A model generated the notes under the pieces. That model had not been told where the DNA came from, made no database searches, and saw nothing but the letters and a program-made list of their open reading frames with translations. The translations under genes and the position numbers were made by a program. DNA of 64,000 nucleotides, taken from positions 8,804,001-8,868,000 of the forward strand of contig NZ_CP107976.1 in assembly GCF_036099295.1 (NCBI RefSeq), written 5' to 3'. The stretch is from Streptomyces sp. NBC_00358 (GTDB lineage Bacteria; Actinomycetota; Actinomycetes; Streptomycetales; Streptomycetaceae). Of this stretch, positions 52,074-60,613 are shown one piece after another (the stretch's first letter is position 1; each line of letters starts with the position of its first letter).

Positions 52074-53027
52074 GTGAAGTGCAGGAAGACGGAATCACGA
52101 ACGAGCAAGGCTTCACCCGCTGGTGGCCGCGCCGGCGGCCACGCAGGGGGTTGGGCCGGGCGGCTGGCCGCGGTCATGGGGGTCCTCGTGCTCTGCGCAC
52201 TGCCCGCCGGTCCGGCGGGCGCGGCACAAGGGAACGGTGACTCACTCACCGGAGCGCCGCTGTTCGTGTCCGACTACGGCAACGACCGGGTGCTGAGACT
52301 GCCGGCGGACGGGGGCGGTCAGACGACGGTCCCCCTGGTCGGTGTGGTGCGCCCGACCGGTATGGCGTGGGACGCCGCCCGCGATCTGTACCTCTCCGAC
52401 ACGGGAAACAACAGGGTGGTGAGGCTGCAGGCGAAGGGTGGGGAGCAGTCGACCGTTCCCACCGTGGGCCTGTCGCGCCCGCTGGGCCTCGCCGTCGGCA
52501 CCGGAGGCAGCCTCTACATCGCCGACAGTTTCAACGACCGTGTCGTGAAGATCCCCTCCGACGGCAGCGACCAGACGACCGTCCCCACCACCGGGCTGCT
52601 CCATCCCTGGGGCCTGGCGCTGGGCAGGGGCGGGGACCTGTACATCTCCGACTTCGTCAACGACAGGGTGGTGAGGATCGCCGCGAAGGGCGGCGCTCAG
52701 AGCACCGTCCCCACCGTCGGCCTGTCCCAGCCGACCGGGCTGGCGCTGAACGCCGCAGGGGACCTGTACATCTCGGACAGCGGTAACAACCGCGTGGTGA
52801 AGGTGTCCGCGGGCAGTGGCAGGCAGAGCACAGTGCCCACCACCGGTCTGAGCGATCCGCTGGGCCTCGCCCTGGACGGCCGCGGCAGCCTCTATGTGGC
52901 CGATGGGTTCAACAACCGGGTGGTACGAGTCCGGGAGGCCGGCGGAGGGCAGACCACGCTTCCCGTCTCCGGCCTCAACACCCCGACCGGTCTCGCGTTC
53001 CCGCCGGTCGACAAGCGGCCCAGGTGA
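52074..53027 (+). CDS. Secreted six-bladed NHL beta-propeller protein
   Basis: 317 residues. A signal peptide (hydrophobic RLAAVMGVLVLCALP, cut near AGA-AQG) leads into six NHL repeats, each of the form (D/S)LY(I/V)(S/A)D..N(D/N)RVV(R/K), e.g. DLYISDFVNDRVVRI and SLYVADGFNNRVVRV. The arrangement is that of the extracellular sensor of PknD-type kinases, but no kinase domain is attached. Likely a cell-surface ligand-binding protein. GTG start has a weak ribosome site. Confidence 0.87.
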   Translation: MKCRKTESRTSKASPAGGRAGGHAGGWAGRLAAVMGVLVLCALPAGPAGAAQGNGDSLTGAPLFVSDYGNDRVLRLPADGGGQTTVPLVGVVRPTGMAWDAARDLYLSDTGNNRVVRLQAKGGEQSTVPTVGLSRPLGLAVGTGGSLYIADSFNDRVVKIPSDGSDQTTVPTTGLLHPWGLALGRGGDLYISDFVNDRVVRIAAKGGAQSTVPTVGLSQPTGLALNAAGDLYISDSGNNRVVKVSAGSGRQSTVPTTGLSDPLGLALDGRGSLYVADGFNNRVVRVREAGGGQTTLPVSGLNTPTGLAFPPVDKRPR

Positions 53028-53141
53028 CACCGGACATCACGCTCGGGACGAGGGAGCGGCGCCCTTCCGCGTCGCGCGGTCCGGGCGCGCCGCGTGGGCG
53101 GAGGGACTGGCGGGGGGCCGGGCGGCGCGTGGCCGCCCGGT

Positions 53142-54428
53142 TCACGGTCCCTTCGGCAGGGGGCCGCCCGCAGGCTGGAGTGCCGTGGTGTCGGCGTAGG
53201 GCTCGGGGACGGATCCGCCGCGCAGTTCCGGTGTCCTCGCGCCGACGCAGACGACCGCGAACAGGCAGAGAAGCCCGCCGCTGACCAGCGCGGTCACCCC
53301 CGAGGTCCAGCCGGCGACGAGGCCGCCGCGCAGGTTGCCGAGGTTGGGGCCGGCGTGGCCGACGATCTGCTCGGCCGCCGTCACCCGGCCCAGCAGGGCG
53401 TCCGGCGTGTGGGTCTGCACGATCGTGCTGCGCGAGATCACCGAGACGGCGTCGGCGGCCCCGGCGAGGACCAGGAGCCCGAACCCGGTCCACGGGTCGC
53501 GCGCCAGGCCGAAGGCCGCGAGTGCCAGCCCCCAGATGCCCGCACCGCAGAGCATCAACGGCCCGGGGCGCCCGAGCCTTGTGACCGGGCCGGACAGCGC
53601 CGACGCGGTGATGCCACCGACGGCGAGCGCGGACAGGAAGAGGCCGAGGGTGCGCGGACTGCCGCCGAATCGCTCGGCGTTGACCAGCGGGAAGAGACTG
53701 ATCGGCATCGAGAGCACGGTGGCGGCGAGGTCGGTGATCAGGGCTCCGCGGACCGTCCGGTGTCCGGCCAGGAAGCGGACGCCGTCCAGCACCCCGTGCA
53801 GCCCGGCCCGGGACGGTTCCCCCTCGGGCGGCAGAGCGGGCAGGCCGAACGCTCCGTAGAAGGAGAGCCCGAAGGACAGCGCGTCGACGAGGTAGCAGGG
53901 GCCTATGCCGACCCAGCCGAGCAGGATGCCGCCGAGCGCCGGACCCACGAGCATCATCGCCTGGCCGGTGGCCTGCTGGAGCGCCAGCCCGGCCGCCACC
54001 TGGTCCTTCGGCAGCAGCCTCGGCACGAACACGCCCGCCGCCGGACCGCCGACCGCCGAGCAGCAGGACTGCGCGGCGACCAGGCCGAGTACACCCAGCA
54101 CCGGAACGTGCCCCGTGAACCCCTGGACCGCGAGCAGCAGGGAGACGACCGCCTGGCCGACGGTGGCGAGCAGGTAGATCCGCCGACGGTCGCCGCGGTC
54201 CGCCCATGAACCGGCGAACAGCCCGAACACGGTCATCGGCAATGCCTGCGCCAGGCCCACGGCGCCCGTCCAGACAGTGCTGTGTGTCATGTCCCAGACC
54301 TGGTACATGACGGTGACCATGGTCATGAAGCTGCCGAGCGTCGACACGGTCCGGCCGAACAGCAGCCGACGGAAGGCGGGGGACGTACGAAGGGGCCGGA
54401 CATCGATCAGAGTTCGGGCGAGACTCAT
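53142..54428 (-). CDS. MFS transporter (EntS/enterobactin-exporter-like)
   Basis: 428 residues with about twelve membrane segments. FGLFAGSWADRGDRRRIYLL is the MFS 2-3 loop, and the N-terminal SPAFRRLLFGRTVSTLGSFM is typical of the EntS/MFS_3 group of exporters. Probably exports a siderophore-like compound or drug. The ATG at MSLARTL is preferred on family length over upstream codons. Confidence 0.88.
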   Translation of the reverse strand: MSLARTLIDVRPLRTSPAFRRLLFGRTVSTLGSFMTMVTVMYQVWDMTHSTVWTGAVGLAQALPMTVFGLFAGSWADRGDRRRIYLLATVGQAVVSLLLAVQGFTGHVPVLGVLGLVAAQSCCSAVGGPAAGVFVPRLLPKDQVAAGLALQQATGQAMMLVGPALGGILLGWVGIGPCYLVDALSFGLSFYGAFGLPALPPEGEPSRAGLHGVLDGVRFLAGHRTVRGALITDLAATVLSMPISLFPLVNAERFGGSPRTLGLFLSALAVGGITASALSGPVTRLGRPGPLMLCGAGIWGLALAAFGLARDPWTGFGLLVLAGAADAVSVISRSTIVQTHTPDALLGRVTAAEQIVGHAGPNLGNLRGGLVAGWTSGVTALVSGGLLCLFAVVCVGARTPELRGGSVPEPYADTTALQPAGGPLPKGP

Positions 54429-54651
54429 GAGGGTCGGCGGGAGGCGCGGGGATCGTTCACGTCGCGCAGGGTAACCGGTGCGCTCTGGCCAGGGCGAATC
54501 GTTTTGGGCCCACCGTTGCCGCCCCCGTCGCGCGCGTGGCACGATCGGTGTCGGTGCCGGTGCAGAGGGCCTCCCACGAACGACGGACTCGACGTCATCC
54601 GCGCGAGCGGAATCCGGTCGAAGTCCGCCCCGGCAGGCGCACGTACGACGA

Positions 54652-55575
54652 TCAACGCATCCGCCGGCGGGCCTGCCTCACCTCGCGGTCGACGGCCCAG
54701 ACGTCGGCGACCGGCCCGAGGTGCCCGAGCTTGTCGGGGTTGATCACCGAGCGGATCGCCCGGATCCGCCCGTCGAGCACGTCCAGGGCCAGGGTGTGCA
54801 GGATCCTGCCGTCCGGGGCACGGAAGACCGCGCCGGGCTGGCCGTTGACCTCGTGCTGCTCGAACGTCACCTCGACGCGGGCCATGGCCGGGAAGACGGA
54901 GGCGAGGAGCCGGGCCACGTTGTCCGCGCCGACGACGTCCCGGGCCAGTCGCGGGGCCTTGCCGCCGCCGTCGCCGACCAGTTGCACGTCGGCGGCCAGC
55001 AGATTCCGCAGCGCGCCCACATCACCGTCCCGCAACGCGTCGAAGAACCGTGCCGCCAGCTCCTGCCGCTCCTGACGGTCAGCTTCGAACCGCGGTCGTC
55101 CGGCCTCCATGTGCCGCCGTGCCCGTACCAGCAACTGCCGGCACGCCGCCTCCGAGCGCCCCACCGCAGTGGCGATGTCGTCGAACCCGAACGCGAACAC
55201 CTCCCGCAGCACGAACACCGACCGCTCCAGCGGGCTGAGCCGTTCCAGCAGGAGCAGAGCCGCCATCGACACCGAGTCGGCCAGCTCCGCCGAGCGCTCC
55301 GGATCCTCGTAGGGATCACTCAGCAACGGCTCGGGCAGCCACGGGCCCACGTATTCCTCCCGTCGTACGCGAGCGGAGCGCAGCACGTCGATCGAGACCC
55401 GCGTCACCGTGGCGGACAGGAAGGCCTTGGCCGAGGTGGGCGGGGTCGTCGAGCGGTCGAGGCGCAGCCAGGTCTCCTGGACGGCGTCCTCGGCCTCGCT
55501 CACGCTGCCCAGGATCCGGTAGGCGATCGAGAACAGCAGCGGTCGCAGCTCCTCGAACTCCTCGACCTTGGTCAC
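54652..55575 (-). CDS. ECF41-family sigma factor with SnoaL-like C-terminal domain
   Basis: 307 residues. Sigma-2 region (PLLFSIAYRILGSVSEAEDA VQETWLRL in part) and sigma-4 HTH (DDIATAVGRSEAACRQLLVR) are followed by a SnoaL-like extension holding the ECF41 hallmarks DGGGK and NPDKL. In this group the C-terminal domain both activates and restrains the sigma factor, replacing an anti-sigma. GTG start with GAGG nine bases upstream. It lies just downstream of a carboxymuconolactone-decarboxylase gene, the standard ECF41 partner. Confidence 0.94.
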   Translation of the reverse strand: MTKVEEFEELRPLLFSIAYRILGSVSEAEDAVQETWLRLDRSTTPPTSAKAFLSATVTRVSIDVLRSARVRREEYVGPWLPEPLLSDPYEDPERSAELADSVSMAALLLLERLSPLERSVFVLREVFAFGFDDIATAVGRSEAACRQLLVRARRHMEAGRPRFEADRQERQELAARFFDALRDGDVGALRNLLAADVQLVGDGGGKAPRLARDVVGADNVARLLASVFPAMARVEVTFEQHEVNGQPGAVFRAPDGRILHTLALDVLDGRIRAIRSVINPDKLGHLGPVADVWAVDREVRQARRRMR

Positions 55576-55640
55576 GGTGAATCCTCATCTCTTCCCTCGA
55601 CCCGTTTCCCGTACTGACCCGTGTCCTGCACCGAGCGTCG

Positions 55641-55697
55641 ACGCCCCACACCCACGCCCCACGCCCCACACCCACGCCCCACACCCACGCCCCACGG
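55641..55697. repeat. C-rich ACGCCCCACACCC tandem repeat
   Basis: About four irregular copies of a 13-base unit (acgccccacaccc, some shortened to acgcccc) lie between the ECF41 gene start and the upstream carboxymuconolactone gene end, all C on one strand. Confidence 0.85.
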
Positions 55698-55752
55698 CCG
55701 GGGCCCGTGTCCTGGGCCCGCGGCCGGACCCGGCATCAGTCGCCCACGCCGT

Positions 55753-56226
55753 TCAGTGGAACTGTCCGGGCTCGTAGGCGCCGGCCGGCTGCCGGGTGAT
55801 GATGTTCAGCCGGTTCACCGAGTTCATGAAGGAAACCAGGAACACCAGAGCGGTGAGCTGCCCCTCGTCGTAGTGCTTGACGGCGGACGCCCACACCTCG
55901 TCGCTGACGCCCTTGCCCGCGTCCGCGACCCGGGTCCCCTCCTCCGCCAGTTCCAGCGCTGCGCGCTCCGCCTCGGTGAAGACCGTGGCCTCCCGCCAGG
56001 CCGCGACCAGGTTCAGCCGCACGGAGCTCTCGCCCGCGGCGGCGGCTTCCTTGGTGTGCATGTCGATGCAGGCGGCGCATCCGTTGATCTGGCTCACGCG
56101 CAGCGCCACCAGTTCCTGGGTCGCGGCCGGCAGGGGTGAGTCCTTGAGCGTCCTGCCCGCCGACATGAAGTACTTGAGGGCTTTGCCGGCGGTCGGGTCG
56201 GCGAAGTAGTCCAGTCGCGAAACCAT
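55753..56226 (-). CDS. Carboxymuconolactone decarboxylase/AhpD-family protein
   Basis: 157 residues. The redox motif CAACIDMH within SQINGCAACIDMHTKEA is that of AhpD-like alkylhydroperoxidases, so a peroxidase or disulfide-reductase activity is likely. It is the partner gene (COE type) of the ECF41 sigma factor, which probably drives it through the promoter found just upstream. Confidence 0.93.
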   Translation of the reverse strand: MVSRLDYFADPTAGKALKYFMSAGRTLKDSPLPAATQELVALRVSQINGCAACIDMHTKEAAAAGESSVRLNLVAAWREATVFTEAERAALELAEEGTRVADAGKGVSDEVWASAVKHYDEGQLTALVFLVSFMNSVNRLNIITRQPAGAYEPGQFH

Positions 56227-56265
56227 CGGGGGCTCCCTGTTCTCGTCAGTGGTCACACCCCTTGA

Positions 56266-56292
56266 GACGAGACAGCCCGGCGTCCTGTGACA
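56266..56292 (-). promoter_or_regulatory. ECF41-type promoter of the AhpD-like gene
   Basis: On the minus strand TGTCACA, exactly 16 bases, then CGTC, the arrangement reported for ECF41-controlled promoters. It ends 40 bases before the carboxymuconolactone-decarboxylase-family start. Confidence 0.75.
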
Positions 56293-56508
56293 TGGACGGG
56301 ATCCGCGATCCGCGTCCGCCCGTCGTCGCCCCGCCTCACCCGACCGGGCGCATGCCGTTCACGGACCTTCGAGGCCGGCCACGGCCGCGCCGGTATCCGG
56401 GTGATGCCCGGCGACACCGCCTTGGCCGGAAGCGAGGCAAGTCCCGATCAAGCAGGGGCAGTTGTCTCACCGCCGACGGCGACGGCGTTGTCAGTGCCCG
56501 GTCACATA

Positions 56509-57573
56509 ATGACGCCCATGCGGATGACGGAGGAATCACTCAGGCGCGCCTGGCACCAGTTGGCCGCGGGCACCTACCTGCTCGACGACGCCACGTTTCC
56601 ACCGACCGGCACATCGCGTGAGCAGTACACGCGGCGCCTGGGGGATCCCGGGGAGCTGTTCCTCGTTCTGGACGAGGACGGCACCGTACGCGGCTACGAC
56701 AGCCCCCACCGGGAGATCTTCGCCACCCGGGATCTCGACCAGGTGCTGTACTACGCGGCCGAGGCAGCGGTCCGGAGCCTGGCCGAGCACATCGCCGCGC
56801 ATTCCCCCGGCCAAGGACCGGTCGCCAACCTCGTCACCGGACAGGCCGAGATGCTCGACCGCATCGACCCCGCGTGGGGACGTCGGTTCCGCAGCGGCGG
56901 CGTGGACGGTGACCGGTCGGCCCAGCCGTGCGGACGCGACCCGTTGGAAGGCCTCGCCTGGATCGCCGGTACCTGGCAGGACCAGGACCCTTACACCGAG
57001 CTCAACTTCTTCCGAGGTGAGGGGATCGACGCCGAACGGATAGCCCTGCTCCATGGAGCCGACCCCGGACACCTCGCCGCCGGGACACGGTTGCGTGACC
57101 TTCGCGGCATGGACAACCCGGGCCAGGACGACTGGGAGAGCGTCTGCTTCGGGCGAACGGGCGACTGGGCGTTCTTGATGTACCACGAGACACCACCTGG
57201 CATCCGCGCCGACAGCGCGGCTCTCGCCCGGCTCGGGGTCACGGAGACGGTACGACTGAGCGCCTGTGCCGCGAAGGCCATCTACACCCTCGACTACACG
57301 CGCGACGGCCGCCGTGTCGACGACGACTGGGGGATACTGGAACTGATCTGGTACGACCGTGGTCGCGCCCCCTACTACCGGGGCGGGGAGCTCGACTTCC
57401 TCAACCGGGCCATACGCCGCGCCGAGCTGGAACACCCCGATGTGACCAGCGAGTTCGCGCTGTACTTCCACGCACTGGACGACGCACTCGGCCTTCGGCT
57501 GCCCCAACGGGACATCCTGGAGGGAACGGTGCGGGCCGCGCAGTGGGCCGGCAGCGGACCAGGCCGGGGCTGA
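56509..57573 (+). CDS. Hypothetical soluble protein, unknown family
   Basis: About 354 residues; ATGs at 56509, 56518 and 56524 are possible starts. Acidic and rich in W and Y, with no signal peptide or membrane segment. Recognisable blocks are AAGTYLLDDATFPPTGTSRE at the start, WAFLMYHETPPGIRADSAAL and a C-terminal DWGILELIWYDRGR. I do not recognise the family. Plausibly a single gene, with no operon partner. Confidence 0.7.
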   Translation: MTPMRMTEESLRRAWHQLAAGTYLLDDATFPPTGTSREQYTRRLGDPGELFLVLDEDGTVRGYDSPHREIFATRDLDQVLYYAAEAAVRSLAEHIAAHSPGQGPVANLVTGQAEMLDRIDPAWGRRFRSGGVDGDRSAQPCGRDPLEGLAWIAGTWQDQDPYTELNFFRGEGIDAERIALLHGADPGHLAAGTRLRDLRGMDNPGQDDWESVCFGRTGDWAFLMYHETPPGIRADSAALARLGVTETVRLSACAAKAIYTLDYTRDGRRVDDDWGILELIWYDRGRAPYYRGGELDFLNRAIRRAELEHPDVTSEFALYFHALDDALGLRLPQRDILEGTVRAAQWAGSGPGRG

Positions 57574-57731
57574 GGCGAGGTCGGGCGTCGAACGAGGGCG
57601 CCGGCACTCCCCGCACCCCCGCGCTCCCGGTCCACCCGCGTCGAGTCCGTGCCCGGGTGGCCGCTCGGGCCGTGCGACCGGCGACGGCCGGATGGTGCCC
57701 GGCGGTCGGTGCCGCTGGATACCCTGCCCGG

Positions 57732-58232
57732 ATGTCACCGCTGTCCCTCGCCCCGCTCCGTTTCTCCCCGGAAGAGATCGCCGGGGTCGTGGGCCTGTAC
57801 GCGAGCAACCCGGAGTACTGCCGTGCCGCGGGTGAGTACGGTCCCGAGCGCATTCCGGCCGACCGGGTCGAGGCCGATCTGCGGGAGGAGGCGGAGACGG
57901 CGGGATGCGAGGTACTGCTGGCCCGCGACGCGCTGGACCGGATCGTCGGCCTGCTGTGCCTGCTCGCCCCTCATCCGGTCGACGGATACCCGTGGATCGG
58001 ACTGCTGCTGGTGCACGGGAGTCTCCACGGGCAGGGGAACGGCAGACTGCTCGCCGAGCAGGCGGAGGCACGGTTCCGTCGTGAGGGAAGGGACGGCATC
58101 CGGCTGGCCGTCCTGGAGAACAACCCCGCCGCCTTGGCGTTCTGGAGTTCCCTGGGCTGGCGGGAGATCGACCGCCGCACCGACCGCCAGTACGGCCGCC
58201 CGTGCGTCGTCATGCACAAACAACTGACCTGA
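57732..58232 (+). CDS. GNAT-family N-acetyltransferase
   Basis: 166 residues. Acetyl-CoA motif A: LLLVHGSLHGQGNGRLLAEQ; motif B: LAVLENNPAALAFWSSLGWR, with a C-terminal strand ending in MHKQLT. The fold is clear but the substrate unknown. The opening FSPEEIAGVVGLYASNP is typical of small-molecule acetyltransferases in actinomycetes. Confidence 0.9.
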   Translation: MSPLSLAPLRFSPEEIAGVVGLYASNPEYCRAAGEYGPERIPADRVEADLREEAETAGCEVLLARDALDRIVGLLCLLAPHPVDGYPWIGLLLVHGSLHGQGNGRLLAEQAEARFRREGRDGIRLAVLENNPAALAFWSSLGWREIDRRTDRQYGRPCVVMHKQLT

Positions 58233-58448
58233 GGGCCGTCCCCTGTCCGTACTCGTCGACCTCAAGGACGCCGCCCTCCGGAGCCCCGCGGGGTCCGACG
58301 AGACGCGGGCAGGGACGCGACGACCGCCGCGAAGGCCGGCCTCGGCCTCGTCCTGGACGGCATCGTCCTGCATTCGGGCGGCGAGAGCTGCCGCAACCCC
58401 CGAGCCGCCGACTCCCTTACGCGGAGGGCCAGTTGTCCGCGTCTCCCG

Positions 58449-59054
58449 TCAGGGGCGCAGGCCTGCCTGCCTGAGCGTCAGCCTGGAGAGGTCGGCGATG
58501 ACCTCCTGGTCTCCGCGGCGCCAGGCATCGGCCAGGCCACCCGGCGGGACGGTGATCGTGGCGAGACGGCGCTGCGGCCCGGTCAGAGCACGCAGGGCGA
58601 GCAGATCGTTCCCGCCCGGAGCGTCGAGGAGACGCCGGGTGGTGGAGCTGCGCCGGATCCAGAGCAGGCGCGGCGGAAGCCACAACAGGAGCACGAAGGA
58701 CACGGACAGGACGATCAGGGCGACAGCGGCCAGTGCGGCCAGGTGGCCCACCATGCCCTCCAGCGACTTGCCCGCGTCGGAGAGACCGGTGGCGGCATCG
58801 GCGGCGGACAGGAGCGGCTTCTTCAGGGAGCCCCCGACGAACGGCACCTTCGAAGCCGCGTCACCGGCGTCACCGAGGCCGCCGGCGAGACTGTCGCCCG
58901 CGCTCTGGGCCTTCCGCCCCGGCTCGGCCAGCAGCATGATCGCATCGTGGACGGCCAGGGCGAACTTCACCGCGGCCGCGATCAGGACCACCGCGATCAG
59001 GTCGGCGAGCATCTGACGGCTCCGACGCGCTGGGGTCTGGGCGTAAAGGCGCAT
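58449..59054 (-). CDS. Two-span membrane protein of unknown function
   Basis: 201 residues. Membrane segments at about 17-35 (LADLIAVVLIAAAVKFALAV) and 105-128 (LAALAAVALIVLSVSFVLLL) flank a Gly/Ala/Ser-rich extracytoplasmic loop with LGDAGDAASKVPFVG. The C-terminal 70 residues are soluble and Arg-rich. No family recognised. The ATG at MRLYAQT is preferred. Confidence 0.75.
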   Translation of the reverse strand: MRLYAQTPARRSRQMLADLIAVVLIAAAVKFALAVHDAIMLLAEPGRKAQSAGDSLAGGLGDAGDAASKVPFVGGSLKKPLLSAADAATGLSDAGKSLEGMVGHLAALAAVALIVLSVSFVLLLWLPPRLLWIRRSSTTRRLLDAPGGNDLLALRALTGPQRRLATITVPPGGLADAWRRGDQEVIADLSRLTLRQAGLRP

Positions 59055-59396
59055 GAGCGGGCTCCTGTTCCGGCGATGCCGTAGACCGGACCGGACCGGC
59101 CACGTGAGGTGCGGCGCTCGTAGTGCCGAGGCTCGGCCGGTCGCGTACGTACGTGGGAGTCGAGAAAGGGGGCTCGGACTGCGGAGGTCCACGGCCCGTG
59201 AGATCAGTCGAAGTGGTCGGGCGGTGTCGTGCCGGATACCGGTCGATTGTCACGGGCGGGGTCGGAACGCTCTCCGGGTCATGGTGACATTCCGTCAGAG
59301 CGACTACCCGCCTTTCGCGAAGTTGTGCATGCCGTGGGTCGCGGGGGAGTGCCCCCGGCCGTGGCGGGGCGCCCTCCGGTCCGGGCGGCCCGCATT
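59055..59396. other. Promoter side of the membrane-protein gene and decayed upstream part of the SUKH-like remnant
   Basis: No intact gene. It probably contains the lost N-terminal half of the following remnant in several frames (YPPFAKLCMPWVAGE appears in one frame). Confidence 0.35.
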
Positions 59397-59398
59397 CG

Positions 59399-59695
59399 GC
59401 GTACGACCTGATCGCCCAGACCTCGGAACGCGAGGAGATGCTCGCCGAACTCCGGGCGGCCGGTGGGGAGAAGCCGGCGGAACTCGACGCGGGCGATCCC
59501 AGGCTGGTGCCCTGGGGATACGCCGAAGGCGGGGGACACCACCTCTACTGGCTGGTCCGGCCCGGTGTCGAGCCCGAGGAGTGGACCGTCGTCCTCAACG
59601 AGGGACGCGGCCCTCTCAGGGAACGGCCAACTCGCCTGACCGGCCAGGTTGTTCGCCGCGACGGGCGCCTCGCACGGCCGGTGCCCCACGAGTGA
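59399..59695 (+). pseudogene. SUKH/SMI1-KNR4-like immunity protein fragment
   Basis: Reads AYDLIAQTSEREEMLAELRA ... LVPWGYAEGGGHHLYWLVRP ... EEWTVVLNEGRG, matching the second half of actinobacterial SMI1/KNR4 (SUKH) proteins that often act as immunity proteins. The N-terminal half and normal C-terminus are missing or out of frame. An 85-residue protein from the ATG at 59438 cannot be excluded. Confidence 0.5.
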
Positions 59696-59704
59696 CCGGG
59701 CCGG

Positions 59705-60322
59705 TCAGAGACAGCTGAACAAGTCGTCGAGCGGGGCGGGCACATGGTCGGGTGCCAGGGCCTCGACCAGGACACGCCCGTACTGGATCTTGCGCCCCGA
59801 CTTCGTCCCGAGGAAGCGCCGCAACTGCTGCTGCGCCGTACGGCCCCGCTGCGCGGGCTGCCGCAGGAAGGTCCGCAGGGCACGCAGGTCGCCCTCCGCC
59901 CGGACGAGCTCCTCCACCCGGGTCACGCCCAGCGCGCGGATGAGCTCGTCCTCCAGGTCCGCCGCGCAGACGAAGAACTCCCGCCCGGCGGCACCGGCCC
60001 GCTCCAGGCCGCGTGCGTAGTAGCCTCGCTCGGCCTCGTCGCACAGTCCCGTGAGGCGCAGCCCCAGTCCCGGTGGCCCGAGGAGAGACGCGAACCGCGC
60101 GACACTCATCGCACCGCCCATCGCCAGGACACACACCCCTTCGGCCTCCAGATCCCGGCCGCGGCTGTCGGCCAGCGCGTTGACCGCCGCCACATCGCTC
60201 GGCCCTTCGAGCAGGACCGCCACCCGGACGGACAGCCGCGCGGCCAGTTCACGCGCCCGGTCGGCGGAACCACCGGCCGCCCACGCGGTGACCGCCACCC
60301 GGAATGCCCCCATGTCCGCCAC
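59705..60322 (-). CDS. Stand-alone TOPRIM-domain (OLD-endonuclease-like) protein
   Basis: 205 residues with the three TOPRIM elements: VAVLLEGPSDVAAVNALADS (Glu), VLAMGGAMSVARF and LTGLCDEAERGYY (DxE-like acidic). In OLD nucleases this domain is joined to an ATPase; none is present here. Could be a nuclease or regulator working with other proteins. GTG start; ATG 60313 is an alternative. Confidence 0.8.
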   Translation of the reverse strand: MADMGAFRVAVTAWAAGGSADRARELAARLSVRVAVLLEGPSDVAAVNALADSRGRDLEAEGVCVLAMGGAMSVARFASLLGPPGLGLRLTGLCDEAERGYYARGLERAGAAGREFFVCAADLEDELIRALGVTRVEELVRAEGDLRALRTFLRQPAQRGRTAQQQLRRFLGTKSGRKIQYGRVLVEALAPDHVPAPLDDLFSCL

Positions 60323-60613
60323 GGGACGAGTCTGAGCCTCCGCGGGCCGACGGGCTAGCCAATTTCCTCCTCAGCACCGACCGCGGCCTCGTCCGGCCCG
60401 GTTCGCCGTGCTGCCGGCCCCTTGTCGGGGAACCGGTTCGGTCTGGGCGCGCGGCCCGCGCGGTCCCGGTCGCTGCGATCACTGATGAGGGCTGCCGGGC
60501 GACGGCGGCCCGAGCAAGGAAGTCCACTTCGCCTGCTCAGCGAGCTTGAGTATGCTCGCGGAGTTATCCGTCAGGGAGCGGCGGAATGGTAGCGGGTGTG
60601 GGGGGTTCATTCA

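Noticed and set aside
51609..52077. Overlapping small frames between the 85-residue protein and the NHL protein
   Set aside because: Several competing frames on both strands, none with motif or convincing start.
58202..58448. Possible small gene after the second acetyltransferase
   Set aside because: Short, Arg/Pro-rich, no ribosome site; probably intergenic.
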